The position numbers and the translations under genes are program-made. Of a stretch of 64,000 nt of DNA, positions 44,179 to 54,246 are shown piece after piece (position 1 is the first letter of the stretch; each line of letters starts with the position of its first letter). The notes under the pieces are model-generated. The model was not told where the DNA came from, did not search any database, and saw nothing but the letters and a program-made list of their open reading frames with translations. Source of the DNA: R-RK-3 sp031399085 (GTDB lineage: Bacteria > Pseudomonadota > Alphaproteobacteria > Rhizobiales > Rhodomicrobiaceae); NCBI GenBank assembly GCA_031399085.1, contig JANNOQ010000090.1, positions 99,315 through 163,314 on the forward strand, written 5' to 3'.

Positions 44179-45393
44179 TCAGTTCAACTTGCCTAGTAAA
44201 TCTACCAAACGCTTTGTATCATCACAATCAATGAACAAGGACTCTGAAGCGCCGCTCGCCTTTTTGCGAAGTTGCTCATAGGTTTCGGCGGTTAGCTCCT
44301 GGAAAAACGCCATGGCTGACTCTAGCAGCGGTTCGTCGAGCGAAACGCCGAGCCCTTCTCGCTCCACCATGCGCCCCGTCGCATGTCCGCTGGCGGCGAT
44401 CATCACCGCACGCATGATGCCACCTTCGTAGAGACGGTTGGTGAGGCACCAGTCGGAATTGCCGCCGGGATCGAGAAAATCCGACGCCCAGATGAAATGG
44501 ATTTTGTTGTAGATCTCCGGTAAATCGCTCGGGTTGGTGTATGGTCCCTCAAAAACGACATTCGGATACAGACGGCACGCCGCCATGATTGTCTCAGTCG
44601 GGATGTCGGTCTCCGATGGGATGCCGCGAAGATAGATGACGACCTTCTCGCCGAGCCGGTCGGCCAGCGTGCACAAGATATTCATACTCCGCGCGCATCT
44701 CAGGACGCCGAACATTCCAATGACCCAGGGCGGCCCTGGAGGAAGCGGCTTGGCCGCGTCGAGCAGACCAGGCGCCAACGCGCCTGCCGCCAGCTTATTC
44801 TCCAGCAGAAACCATTGGCCGCGAAAGCCTTGGACGGGCGCAAAATACTGCGTGATAAAATCGGGCGCGCTGACGACGAGCAGGGCGCTGGCCGCCATCA
44901 GCCTGCGTTCCGCCCATCGGAACGCCCTGTTCGCGAAGGCCTGCCCAAGAAAAATGCGCCGAACATCAAGCACCTCATAGGCGATGCGCGCCTTCGCCCC
45001 GCTCAGTATCTTTGCCACGACCGCAACGAACAGCATGTCGAGATTGCGGACATAAATCACGTCGCACCGGCGCAATGTCGCGCCGTGCCAAACCGCCTTG
45101 ACAACACCAAGGAGGAGCGTGGGCAGGCGGACGATATAATTGCGGTCAACCGTCGTTCCAAGCGGGATATTCTCCCATCCCGGGGTGGCGTTGCGGCCGT
45201 CCCGCTCGCGCCGGAACATGAACCCGATGACACGAGCGCCGTTCGCCTGGAATGCCAAGGCTCGCTTGATCACAGTGCTTTCCGCCGAATCATGCCCAAA
45301 AAAAGCGATGATCGGGCGCCCTGCTTGGCTAGAACGCTCCGTTGCCGCGCCGATGTCCACGCTTCCTTTGGCTTCAGTGACCAAGGATGGCAT
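44179..45393 (-). CDS. Glycosyltransferase (GT4-like)
   Basis: A 404-residue GT-B-type enzyme. The N-terminal domain starts IIAFFGHDSAESTVIKRAL and carries the VIYVRNLDMLFVAVVAK helix; the C-terminal domain contains the donor-binding EGGIMRAVMIAASGHATG segment. It resembles capsular or lipopolysaccharide glycosyltransferases. It is on the minus strand and divergent from the ExoA-like gene, leaving a 377-base shared spacer. The donor is unknown. Confidence 0.8.
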   Translation of the reverse strand: MPSLVTEAKGSVDIGAATERSSQAGRPIIAFFGHDSAESTVIKRALAFQANGARVIGFMFRRERDGRNATPGWENIPLGTTVDRNYIVRLPTLLLGVVKAVWHGATLRRCDVIYVRNLDMLFVAVVAKILSGAKARIAYEVLDVRRIFLGQAFANRAFRWAERRLMAASALLVVSAPDFITQYFAPVQGFRGQWFLLENKLAAGALAPGLLDAAKPLPPGPPWVIGMFGVLRCARSMNILCTLADRLGEKVVIYLRGIPSETDIPTETIMAACRLYPNVVFEGPYTNPSDLPEIYNKIHFIWASDFLDPGGNSDWCLTNRLYEGGIMRAVMIAASGHATGRMVEREGLGVSLDEPLLESAMAFFQELTAETYEQLRKKASGASESLFIDCDDTKRLVDLLGKLN

Positions 45394-45770
45394 GGACGCT
45401 TGTCCTCAAGGCTGCTGGAGTTTTGAAACGGCGCTTCATGAAATGAGGCGCAAGACGCATTTTCGTTAACATATGCAAGACCATTATGCGCCACTCACAT
45501 GGTGGGCGGCCCATCCGTCCTTAGGAGGCGGTTTAACGCCTCTGAAGCTTAAACTACGTCTTAAGATGAGGCGTTCTCCGAAAATCCGCCTGCCAAACTA
45601 GCGTCATTTGCGTTAAAGAGAATTGAAATTGCCACCGTTGCATTCGCCTGAAGTGGGCTGTCGTGAGGCATGTTTGGCCCTTTTTCAGGGCGTTCGCCGT
45701 CGGATCGCCACTGACCTTGGCGAGACGATAGGCGTCTATCGGGCCGGAGGAATGAAAAGTTTAGGACTTC
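45394..45770. other. Divergent promoter region in the exopolysaccharide locus
   Basis: No coding frame. It contains a hairpin GAGGCG/CGCCTC (45525-45542), the words TTAACGC (45533-45539) and GCGTTAA (45610-45616), and an ATGAGGCG direct repeat (45443 and 45566). TTAACGC/GCGTTAA also occurs twice in the 49.7 kb spacer, which suggests a shared binding site. Confidence 0.45.
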
Positions 45771-46838
45771 ATGAACGTCGCAATCAAACCTTTTGTCAGC
45801 ATCGTGATGCCCGCGCTCAATGAAGAGCGATATATCGAGGCAGCGATCGCATCGGTCCTCCCGCGCTCCGGGCGGATTGACTATGAGCTTCTCGTAATGG
45901 ACGGCGGCAGCGCGGATGGTACGGGTGAGATTGTGTGCCGGCTGGCGGAGCGGAACGAGCATATCAAGCTTCTGCACAATCCCCGCCGTATCCAATCCGC
46001 GGCGATGAATATTGCGGCTCGGGAAGCTGCGCCGCAGGCAAAATATTTGCTGCGCGCCGATTGTCACGCCCATTATCCCGAAGGCTTCGCGGAACGCTGC
46101 GTTGCGGCGCTAGCTGAGCATGACGCCGCCTCGGTGGTCGTGACCATGCACAGCCGAGGCCACGGATGCATGCAGAAAGCCGTCGCCGCCGCGTCCAACA
46201 GCCGCCTCGGCAATGGCGGCTCCGCTCATCGCCGGTCAACCAAATCCGCTTTTGTCGAGCACGGCCATCACGCCGCCTTCGATCGCGAGGCCTATCTTGC
46301 GCTTGGCGGCTACGACGAAAGCTTTCGTCACAATGAAGACGCGGAATATGATCAACGCGTTATCCGCTCCGGCCGGCGCATTTGGATGATCGGTGATCTT
46401 GCCCTTGACTATTTCCCACGGGCCGACCTTTGCTCACTTGCGCAACAATACCGCAATTATGGTTGGGGACGCGCGAACACAATCATAAAACACGCAGCCA
46501 TGCCGCGTCCGCGACAGGTTTTGCCGGTCGCCATTTTGCTCGGCAATGTTGGCGCGCTGGCGCTGGCCCTCGTTTACCCCGCTTTTCTAGCCGTGCCGCT
46601 GCTCTATCTTGCACTCTGCTGCGGATGGGGCGGTGCGTTGGCGCTTCGAGCGCAAGACCCGTGCCTCCTGCTGAGCGGCCCAGCGGCGATGGTCATGCAT
46701 TCGAGCTGGGCATACGGGTTTTTGGCGCGTCTGTTAAGATTGCGTCGAGACTTCGGGATAGGCTGCGCGGCGAATTCAGATCCGCTCGGTGAAACCCCGG
46801 GTCGCGCGCCCGGCGAGCCGCGTTTGCCAATTTTCTAG
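45771..46838 (+). CDS. ExoA-like glycosyltransferase family 2
   Basis: A 355-residue GT2 enzyme with membrane segments at the C-terminus (about residues 245-300, VAILLGNVGALALALVYPAF), the layout of ExoA of succinoglycan synthesis, which transfers a glucose to the lipid-linked unit. Motifs: VSIVMPALNEERYIEAAIAS, VMDGGSADGTGEIV, LRADCHAHYPEGF and HNEDAEYDQRVI. The start ATG 45771 lacks a strong ribosome-binding site. Donor specificity is only by family resemblance. Confidence 0.85.
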   Translation: MNVAIKPFVSIVMPALNEERYIEAAIASVLPRSGRIDYELLVMDGGSADGTGEIVCRLAERNEHIKLLHNPRRIQSAAMNIAAREAAPQAKYLLRADCHAHYPEGFAERCVAALAEHDAASVVVTMHSRGHGCMQKAVAAASNSRLGNGGSAHRRSTKSAFVEHGHHAAFDREAYLALGGYDESFRHNEDAEYDQRVIRSGRRIWMIGDLALDYFPRADLCSLAQQYRNYGWGRANTIIKHAAMPRPRQVLPVAILLGNVGALALALVYPAFLAVPLLYLALCCGWGGALALRAQDPCLLLSGPAAMVMHSSWAYGFLARLLRLRRDFGIGCAANSDPLGETPGRAPGEPRLPIF

Positions 46839-46973
46839 AACGCGCTAGCGCCTCATGGGCCACATGATAATGTGCTGAATGTGTGCGCTAACATTTTTGC
46901 GCATTTTGCACTTTGTGGTTATCTTCCGGCTCGGAGCTATATTCTGCTGGGGGGTCCACGGAAGGTTTTGGCT

Positions 46974-48365
46974 ATGAGTAAAAATCTCGGTTACCTCGGT
47001 TTCGGTCTTATGGCTTGCGGATTGGCCCTAGCTTCCGGCCCGGCCGCGGCAGCAGGACCATCGCCAGAAGCCGCACCGGCGCCGGCGGATCAAAGCGCGG
47101 CCAATGCGCCCTATCGGCTCGGGGCGCAGGATGTGATCAGCGTCAAGGTTTTCGAATGGCGCCCGTCAATCGACCAGATCTACGCTTGGGAGGCGCTGAA
47201 CGCCAAATACACCATCGGTCCGGCGGGTCAGCTGGCGTTGCCGCTGGTCGGGGAGTTGCCGGTCACGGGTCTCACCACACAGGAGCTGGCGCGGCAGATT
47301 TCCAACCAGCTTCGCGAGCGGATGGGGCTTGCCGCGGCCCCAGACGCGACGGTCGAGATTGTGGAATATCGACCCTTCTATCTCTTCGGACTGGTGGAAA
47401 AGCCTGGCCAATATCCGTTTCAGCCTGGGATGACGGTGCTGCGGGCCATCAGTGTGGGCGGGGGCCTGTCGCGCGCGCGCGACTCAGCCGCAATGCGGCT
47501 GCAGCGTGAATCGATTTCGTCGCGGGGCGAACTGGAGGTGCTGCTGACGGAGCTGGATGCTCTGATTGCGAGGAGCGCGCGTCTGGAAGCTGAACTAGCC
47601 GGTCAGAAGGAAATCGCCTTTCCGCTGGCGCTGATCGAGCAAAAGGATCAGGCGCAAACCCTTAAGGTGGTCGAGCTTGAAAAGCTGATCTTCGAAGCGC
47701 GCAACCAAGCGTTCGCCACGCAAATGACTGCCCTTAAGCAGCTTAGGGGATATCTTGAGCAGGAAGTGCAGTCGCTCAAGAGTCAACGCAACGTCCATAA
47801 CACGCAGCAAAAGCTTGTCACTGAGGAGTTGGACAAAGTACGGAGCCTTGCGAGCAAGGGGCTGACGACCGGCACGCGGCAGCTTGAGCTGGAGCGTGTC
47901 GCGGCGCAACTTGAGGGCGATGGTCTGCGGCTCGACGGCAGTCTCATCAGAACGCGCCAGGATATCAGCCGGACCGACATCTCCATTCTTGAGCTTGAAA
48001 ACCGCCGCAAAGGTGACCTCACCGTCGACTTGCGCGAGACTAAAAAGGTGCTTGAGCAAGTCCAGACCAAGCGCAATGTGGCGGCAAAGCTGGTTTACGA
48101 GTCAGAAGTCGTCGCGCCCACACTTTTGATGGACGATGAAACCGGCGTCGGTGCGCAGATGGTGTACAAGATCGTACGGGCCGTTTCCGGCAAGATGATC
48201 GAGCTTCCTGTCAGCGAAAACACGCCCGTCTTACCGGGGGATATAGTGAAGATCGAATCGGCCAAGGTTAAGCGGCGAGGCGCGGACATCGGCTCCGCAT
48301 CAGAAGCCATGGCGCTTCACAGCGGTCTCTCAGCTGCAAAACCGCCGAAGGAATTCGCCCAATAG
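46974..48365 (+). CDS. Polysaccharide export protein (Wza/ExoF-like)
   Basis: A 463-residue outer-membrane polysaccharide export protein. A signal peptide ends near PAAAAGPSP; the Poly_export domain (YRLGAQDVISVKVFEW) and an SLBB domain (FYLFGLVEKPGQYPF) follow. Residues about 200-370 form a long coiled coil, as in ExoF of succinoglycan systems, which differs from Wza. It lacks a lipobox, also like ExoF. The start ATG 46974 has GGAAGG about eight bases upstream; an earlier ATG at 46872 is rejected because it would precede the signal peptide. Confidence 0.9.
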   Translation: MSKNLGYLGFGLMACGLALASGPAAAAGPSPEAAPAPADQSAANAPYRLGAQDVISVKVFEWRPSIDQIYAWEALNAKYTIGPAGQLALPLVGELPVTGLTTQELARQISNQLRERMGLAAAPDATVEIVEYRPFYLFGLVEKPGQYPFQPGMTVLRAISVGGGLSRARDSAAMRLQRESISSRGELEVLLTELDALIARSARLEAELAGQKEIAFPLALIEQKDQAQTLKVVELEKLIFEARNQAFATQMTALKQLRGYLEQEVQSLKSQRNVHNTQQKLVTEELDKVRSLASKGLTTGTRQLELERVAAQLEGDGLRLDGSLIRTRQDISRTDISILELENRRKGDLTVDLRETKKVLEQVQTKRNVAAKLVYESEVVAPTLLMDDETGVGAQMVYKIVRAVSGKMIELPVSENTPVLPGDIVKIESAKVKRRGADIGSASEAMALHSGLSAAKPPKEFAQ

Positions 48366-48388
48366 TTCGGCAAGCGAGCCCGTGAAAT

Positions 48389-49483
48389 CTACCGAGCCTT
48401 CGCGGTAAGGCGGGGGCGGCCGAAACTATAATGCAGAAGTGCTAGTCCAACGCCGACGATGGCGCCAAGCGCGACCGCGATTGCGAGAACCCTTGAGCCG
48501 CGCGGGAAGCTCCTGACATTTGGGCGCGTGGCGCGGGTGATGACGCGCGTATTGGTCACTGGATAGGATTGCGTTTGCACCGATTCCGTATAGGCCTGGA
48601 GATAGCTCTCGTAAATCTTTCTATAGGTAGTCGCCTGCGACTCCAGATCTTCCTGTGTATATGCGACGGGCTGCTCCTCGTTTGCCGTGGCTGACTGGGG
48701 GCTCTGTTGGCTGGACGGCTCGGCGCTCGGCTGGAACCGGTAATCGCGCCTGGCCTTAAACTCCTTCACGCGGAGCGCGGCCTCATTCATCTGTTGGCGC
48801 AAGGAGTCGATGCGCTTCTCAAGCCAAATGCTGCCCTGGCGGGCGGAATCGGCCCGCGTTTCAAGCTGATCCTCGATATAGGCGTCAGCGATCGCATTCG
48901 CGACCTTTGCCGCCTGATCGCGGTCTGGGGAGCTGTAGAAAACTTCGATGACGTGGGATAGGCCGAGACGCTTAACGTCCATCCCGCCCCAAAGATAATC
49001 CATCGCATCGCGCAACCGGCTTTTTTGCTCCGTGGCCGTCTCCGGCTCGGGCGGACGGATCGTCGCCAGCAGCCCGCGGATCCAAGCGAGAGGATTGAGT
49101 GAAATACCGCCTGGTTGTTCCGGTTCGCGATCTTTCAAAAACCCTGCGTTTTTTGCCACTTTCTCTGCGATTTTCTCCGATCGGATAATGGCGATCTGAC
49201 TTTCCACGGCCGGCGTGTCGAGCGTTGCAATGCTTTCCGATACTTGCTCCCGGAACGTGTTCGGCAAACGGCTTTCAATTAGGACTTGAGCCCTGGCAGT
49301 GAAAATCGGCGTCGCCGTCATCACGTAGAACACCGCAAGGATGGCACCGATCCCAACGCATGCCGCGATCAAAAAGCGGTAGCCCCAAATAAAGCTCACA
49401 ATGTCGCTCAGCGAAAGGTCGACTTCGCTTTCCTGGCGATCATAGGAGCGCTGCTGAGCCGCTCTGTCGACGAAATCGTCCAT
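48389..49483 (-). CDS. Polysaccharide chain-length determinant (Wzz-type)
   Basis: A 364-residue polysaccharide co-polymerase. Transmembrane segments at about 33-55 (WGYRFLIAACVGIGAILA) and 332-354 flank a large periplasmic coiled region with the EQVSESIATLDTPAVESQI block. It ends without the cytoplasmic Walker A/tyrosine-kinase domain of ExoP, so the kinase must be separate or absent. The start ATG 49483 has a CGGAG six bases upstream; the open frame runs further to 50032. It is convergent with the export-protein gene. Confidence 0.88.
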   Translation of the reverse strand: MDDFVDRAAQQRSYDRQESEVDLSLSDIVSFIWGYRFLIAACVGIGAILAVFYVMTATPIFTARAQVLIESRLPNTFREQVSESIATLDTPAVESQIAIIRSEKIAEKVAKNAGFLKDREPEQPGGISLNPLAWIRGLLATIRPPEPETATEQKSRLRDAMDYLWGGMDVKRLGLSHVIEVFYSSPDRDQAAKVANAIADAYIEDQLETRADSARQGSIWLEKRIDSLRQQMNEAALRVKEFKARRDYRFQPSAEPSSQQSPQSATANEEQPVAYTQEDLESQATTYRKIYESYLQAYTESVQTQSYPVTNTRVITRATRPNVRSFPRGSRVLAIAVALGAIVGVGLALLHYSFGRPRLTAKAR

Positions 49484-49921
49484 AATGTCTCCGGATCGTC
49501 CGGGAGGGCCGGACTGCGTGGGCATCTCAACCGTTTCCAAACTAGGCGCGGTGGTGACGGATTGAGCAGCCGGGGCCGACAATAGCAGATCTGCGTTTAC
49601 TGTAAAATCACGGCGGAATCGTTTGTTCGGTGCGACGCGCGAGCCCTTATGTGCCCTTGAAGCGGGTTTCCGCGCCTTTCCCATACAACCAATCGCCTGT
49701 CGTGCCGCATCTTCATCGAACTTCTTAACGCGGTGGCATTGATGTGGCGTTAACAAAGCGTGCCACGCCTGTCTCGAATCCCCATCCAAATGCTGGAAAC
49801 TTATCGGATCCGCAATACGCAACCTCCGGTAGTCAATAATTTGCCACTTTAAGGGTTTGGCGAAATAAAGCGCGATAAAAGAGACCGTCGCCGATGATGG
49901 CGAGACGGCATCGAGGCCTTT
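49484..49921. other. Divergent spacer between wzz-like and pyruvyltransferase genes
   Basis: 438 bases without a supported gene. An inverted repeat TTAACGC (49725-49731) and GCGTTAA (49747-49753) is separated by 15 bases and could be an operator for one or both divergent genes. The long minus-strand frame here lacks a convincing start and protein-like composition. Confidence 0.45.
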
Positions 49922-51226
49922 GTGAGCACGTTTACCCGTCGTTACCTGCGTTTGCCACCCGGCTCCCAGCTGGCGCCGCCGCTGCGCCCCCAGCGCGACG
50001 GGCCGGAGATTGCGGTGGAGGACGGCCGCCAAGCCCCACTAAGGCTTGGGATTTTCGGCCTTTTCGGCATCGGCAATCTCGGCAATGAGGGTTCGCTGGA
50101 AAGTTTTCTGGGGTTCTTGCGCGCGGCCCGCCCCGATGCCGAATTATGCTGCATCTGCCAGGGAACCGAGCGTGTCGGCGAACGCTTCGACATCGCCGCG
50201 CTTCCGATCAGCTCGCCGCCGCCCGCCAACGTTCTGTTCCGCGGCTTGAACCGCTTGTTACTTAGCGCGCCGAATCGCCTGCGCGACCTCATCCGCGCCA
50301 TTCGCATTGCGCGCGGATTCGACGCGATCATTGTTCCCGGTACCGGCATTCTCGACGATTTCGGCGAGCGCTGGCAGGGGATGCCTTATAGCCTGTTTCA
50401 TTGGGGCGTGGCCTGCCGTCTTGCGGGGACGCCGTTTGCCTTTGTCAGCGTTGGCGCCGGCCCCATTCTGCACCCGGTCAGCCGCTGGCTGATGAAATCG
50501 GCGGCCCGCATGGCGACGTACCGATCCTTCCGCGACGAACTTTCGAAAACATACATGGCCGGTATCGGACTTCATCGTCCTGATGACCCAGTCACGCCAG
50601 ATCTGGCTTTCGGGCTACCGCTGCCCGAGGCCGCGCCGCAAGGGACTGTTGGGAAGGAAATGATCGGCCTTGGCGTCATGGGCTATGGCGGCTGGAAGCA
50701 CGCTCAGGCTGACAGCCCCGCCATCTACGCCAGCTATACGGCGAGGATGGCGCAATTTGCCGGCTGGCTGCTCGATCAGGGCTATGGCGTGCGCCTGATC
50801 GTTGGCGACGATGGCGACACTCAGGCGGTGACGGATGTCCGCCGCGCACTCGTGAGCCGGCCGGGCGTCGGTGCCGGCGACGTCATTGCCGACGCTGCCG
50901 GCTCGCTGACCGACATCATGCGGCAAATCGGCCAGACGAAGCTGCTGGTCGCCACGCGCTTTCATAATGTCATCTGCGGCCTGATGATGGCCACGCCGGT
51001 AATTTCCATCGGTTACGCAAAGAAAAACGATGTGCTTCTCACCGCCGCCGGGCTCGGGGAGTTCTGCCAGCATATTGAGCGGCTCGACGTCGAGCTGTTG
51101 AAGCAGCAATTCAATCGGCTAATGGACAAACGCGAGCGCCAGCGTCCGCTCATCGCTGTGCTCACCGATACCTACCGCCGTCAGCTCGCCGAGCAGGAGG
51201 CCCGGCTGCTCACCGAGCTGCTGTAG
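49922..51226 (+). CDS. Polysaccharide pyruvyl transferase family protein
   Basis: A 434-residue protein with the polysaccharide pyruvyl transferase fold: GIFGLFGIGNLGNEGSLESF at the N-terminus, FDAIIVPGTGILDDFGERW and, near the C-terminus, LLVATRFHNVICGLMM. The enzymes add ketal-linked pyruvate from phosphoenolpyruvate to sugars, making the polymer acidic. The GTG start at 49922 is uncertain; a later start would still keep the domain. It is the last gene of the exopolysaccharide locus and divergent from the Wzz-like gene. Confidence 0.87.
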   Translation: MSTFTRRYLRLPPGSQLAPPLRPQRDGPEIAVEDGRQAPLRLGIFGLFGIGNLGNEGSLESFLGFLRAARPDAELCCICQGTERVGERFDIAALPISSPPPANVLFRGLNRLLLSAPNRLRDLIRAIRIARGFDAIIVPGTGILDDFGERWQGMPYSLFHWGVACRLAGTPFAFVSVGAGPILHPVSRWLMKSAARMATYRSFRDELSKTYMAGIGLHRPDDPVTPDLAFGLPLPEAAPQGTVGKEMIGLGVMGYGGWKHAQADSPAIYASYTARMAQFAGWLLDQGYGVRLIVGDDGDTQAVTDVRRALVSRPGVGAGDVIADAAGSLTDIMRQIGQTKLLVATRFHNVICGLMMATPVISIGYAKKNDVLLTAAGLGEFCQHIERLDVELLKQQFNRLMDKRERQRPLIAVLTDTYRRQLAEQEARLLTELL

Positions 51227-51359
51227 CGCGATGGATTTGCGGCCGTCTGAGGCCAAGTTGCGCCAAAGCGCCGCTGCTGCGGCAGAAAATGGCTTGATGA
51301 GGCGGCAAACCCCGCTAGTGTAGCCAACATTGGATACAGACAAGCGAGGACGACGCTTG

Positions 51360-51773
51360 ATGCTGCGGCACAGTTTCACCCTTTGCGCGGTGATCGCGAT
51401 CTTCTGGCCAGCGGCCGGTCAAGCCGAGAAAATCAAAAACCAGATCGCCGTCTTCGCCGCGCTGGATAAGGTCACGGCGCAAATCTCGCCGCTGGAAATT
51501 CCGATCGGCAAGAGCGGAAAATTCGCCGGTCTCACCATCACGCCCCGCATCTGCTACACGCGCCCGCCGACCGAGCAGCCACTGTCATCGGCATTTGTGG
51601 AGGTCGAGGAAAGGCAGCTCGACAACGCCGAGAAGCGCATATTCTCAGGTTGGATGTTCGCCGAAAGCCCTGGCCTTCACGGCGTCGAGCATCCGGTCTT
51701 CGACGTCTGGCTAACGAGCTGCAAGACGCCTGAAGGCGATAAGCCACGCGGCAATTCGTGGAAGCCGGAGTGA
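51360..51773 (+). CDS. DUF2155 family secreted protein
   Basis: A 137-residue protein with a signal peptide (cleavage near GQAEK). The DUF2155 pattern is visible: VFAALDKVTAQISPLEIPIG, then CYTRPPTEQP, and HPVFDVWLTSCKTP near the C-terminus. Two Cys may form a disulfide. Start ATG 51360 follows GCGAGGA. Its 3' end overlaps the aat gene on the opposite strand by 97 bases. In related genomes the gene sits in the same place next to aat. Confidence 0.88.
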   Translation: MLRHSFTLCAVIAIFWPAAGQAEKIKNQIAVFAALDKVTAQISPLEIPIGKSGKFAGLTITPRICYTRPPTEQPLSSAFVEVEERQLDNAEKRIFSGWMFAESPGLHGVEHPVFDVWLTSCKTPEGDKPRGNSWKPE

Positions 51774-52369
51774 ACTTGCAGCGCCTCGGCGAGCAGCTTG
51801 TGGAATTCGGGGCGTGAGATCTCGGTTGCCCCGAATTGGCGCAAATGCTCGGTGACGAATTGGGTATCGAGCAGCTTGAAGCCGCCATGGATCAGGCGGG
51901 CAACGAGATACACGAGCGCCACTTTGCTGGCGTCGGCCTCGGCGGAAAACATCGATTCGCCGAAAAACGCTCCGCCGAGATGGACGCCGTATAGTCCGCC
52001 GACCAGCCGCCCGTCCCGCCAAGCCTCGATCGTGTGGCAATGGCCCATTCGGAACAGCTCGCCATACAGCTCGGCGATGCGCGTGTTAATCCAGGTCGTG
52101 CGCCGACCTGTGCGTGAGGCGGCGCAGCCCGCGATCACCCCAGCAAAATCATTGTCGATTTTAATCTGGAATTTCTGCTGGCGGATGGTGCGGGCGAGCC
52201 GCTTGGGCACTCTGACCTGATCGAGCGGCAATATTCCGCGCTCTTCCGGCTCGATCCAATAGAGCGTCGGGTCGTTGGCGCTCTCGGCCATTGGAAAGAT
52301 GCCGCACGCATAGGCTTTGAGAAGCACCTGTGGGGTGATGTCGATAGTGCGGTTGGCGTGTGATCCCAT
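51677..52369 (-). CDS. aat: Leucyl/phenylalanyl-tRNA-protein transferase
   Basis: A 230-residue enzyme of the N-end rule, adding Leu or Phe to proteins with N-terminal Arg or Lys. The family motifs YACGIFPMAE, RTTWINTRIAELY and GGAFFGESMFS are present. Its C-terminal 32 codons lie antisense to the end of the DUF2155 gene, and the last residues (SQTSKTGCSTP) exceed the usual end of the family. It is the first gene (3' end of the cluster) of the minus-strand set that includes accC. Confidence 0.95.
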   Translation of the reverse strand: MGSHANRTIDITPQVLLKAYACGIFPMAESANDPTLYWIEPEERGILPLDQVRVPKRLARTIRQQKFQIKIDNDFAGVIAGCAASRTGRRTTWINTRIAELYGELFRMGHCHTIEAWRDGRLVGGLYGVHLGGAFFGESMFSAEADASKVALVYLVARLIHGGFKLLDTQFVTEHLRQFGATEISRPEFHKLLAEALQVHSGFHELPRGLSPSGVLQLVSQTSKTGCSTP

Positions 52370-52419
52370 TCCTGGCGGCTATCCGGCTGCGGGCGGCGAT
52401 TCAGCCGCTCACTCTCAAT

Positions 52420-53760
<1,341 letters not shown>

Positions 53761-53776
53761 ATCCGATCCGCGACGC

Positions 53777-54232
53777 CTATTCGATAATCAACAAAGGTTC
53801 GCCATATTCGACCGGTTGCCCATTTTCCACGAGCACTGCCTTCACCGTCCCGGCCCGTGGCGCCGGGATATGGTTCATGGTCTTCATCGCTTCGATGATG
53901 AGCACCGTATCGCCGGCCTTGACGACTGAACCCACCTCGACGAATGCCGGCGCGCCGGGCTCGGCTGAGCGGTAGGCGGTACCGACCATGGGGGATTTCA
54001 GCGTGCCAGGGTGGTTATCGGCGGTCGCCGGCGCCAGGGCTGCCGTCGCGGACGCCGTAAGCGGAACGGGCAGAGCGGCGGCAACCGTCAGGTTGCGCGC
54101 GATGCGGATTCGGAGGCCTTTCTGCTCAATCTCAATTTCGCTCAAACCCGTATCGTTGAGCAGCTCAGCCAGGCCGCGAATAAGGCTTTCATCGAACAGT
54201 TCGTGTTTCTTATCATGCATGTCGGCTGTCAC
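53777..54232 (-). CDS. accB: Acetyl-CoA carboxylase biotin carboxyl carrier protein
   Basis: A 151-residue carrier protein. The biotinylated lysine is K117 in the motif EAMKTMN. The N-terminal part is helical and is followed by an Ala/Pro-rich linker (about residues 50-75), then the lipoyl-like domain. It precedes accC by 16 bases and follows aroQ by 14 bases. Confidence 0.97.
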   Translation of the reverse strand: MTADMHDKKHELFDESLIRGLAELLNDTGLSEIEIEQKGLRIRIARNLTVAAALPVPLTASATAALAPATADNHPGTLKSPMVGTAYRSAEPGAPAFVEVGSVVKAGDTVLIIEAMKTMNHIPAPRAGTVKAVLVENGQPVEYGEPLLIIE

Positions 54233-54246
54233 TGACAGAGTCCCCT

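Noticed and set aside
49484..50032. Minus-strand extension of the wzz-like frame beyond 49483
   Set aside because: The upstream 183 codons are not Wzz-like, overlap the pyruvyltransferase start, and a good ribosome-binding site precedes the ATG at 49483.
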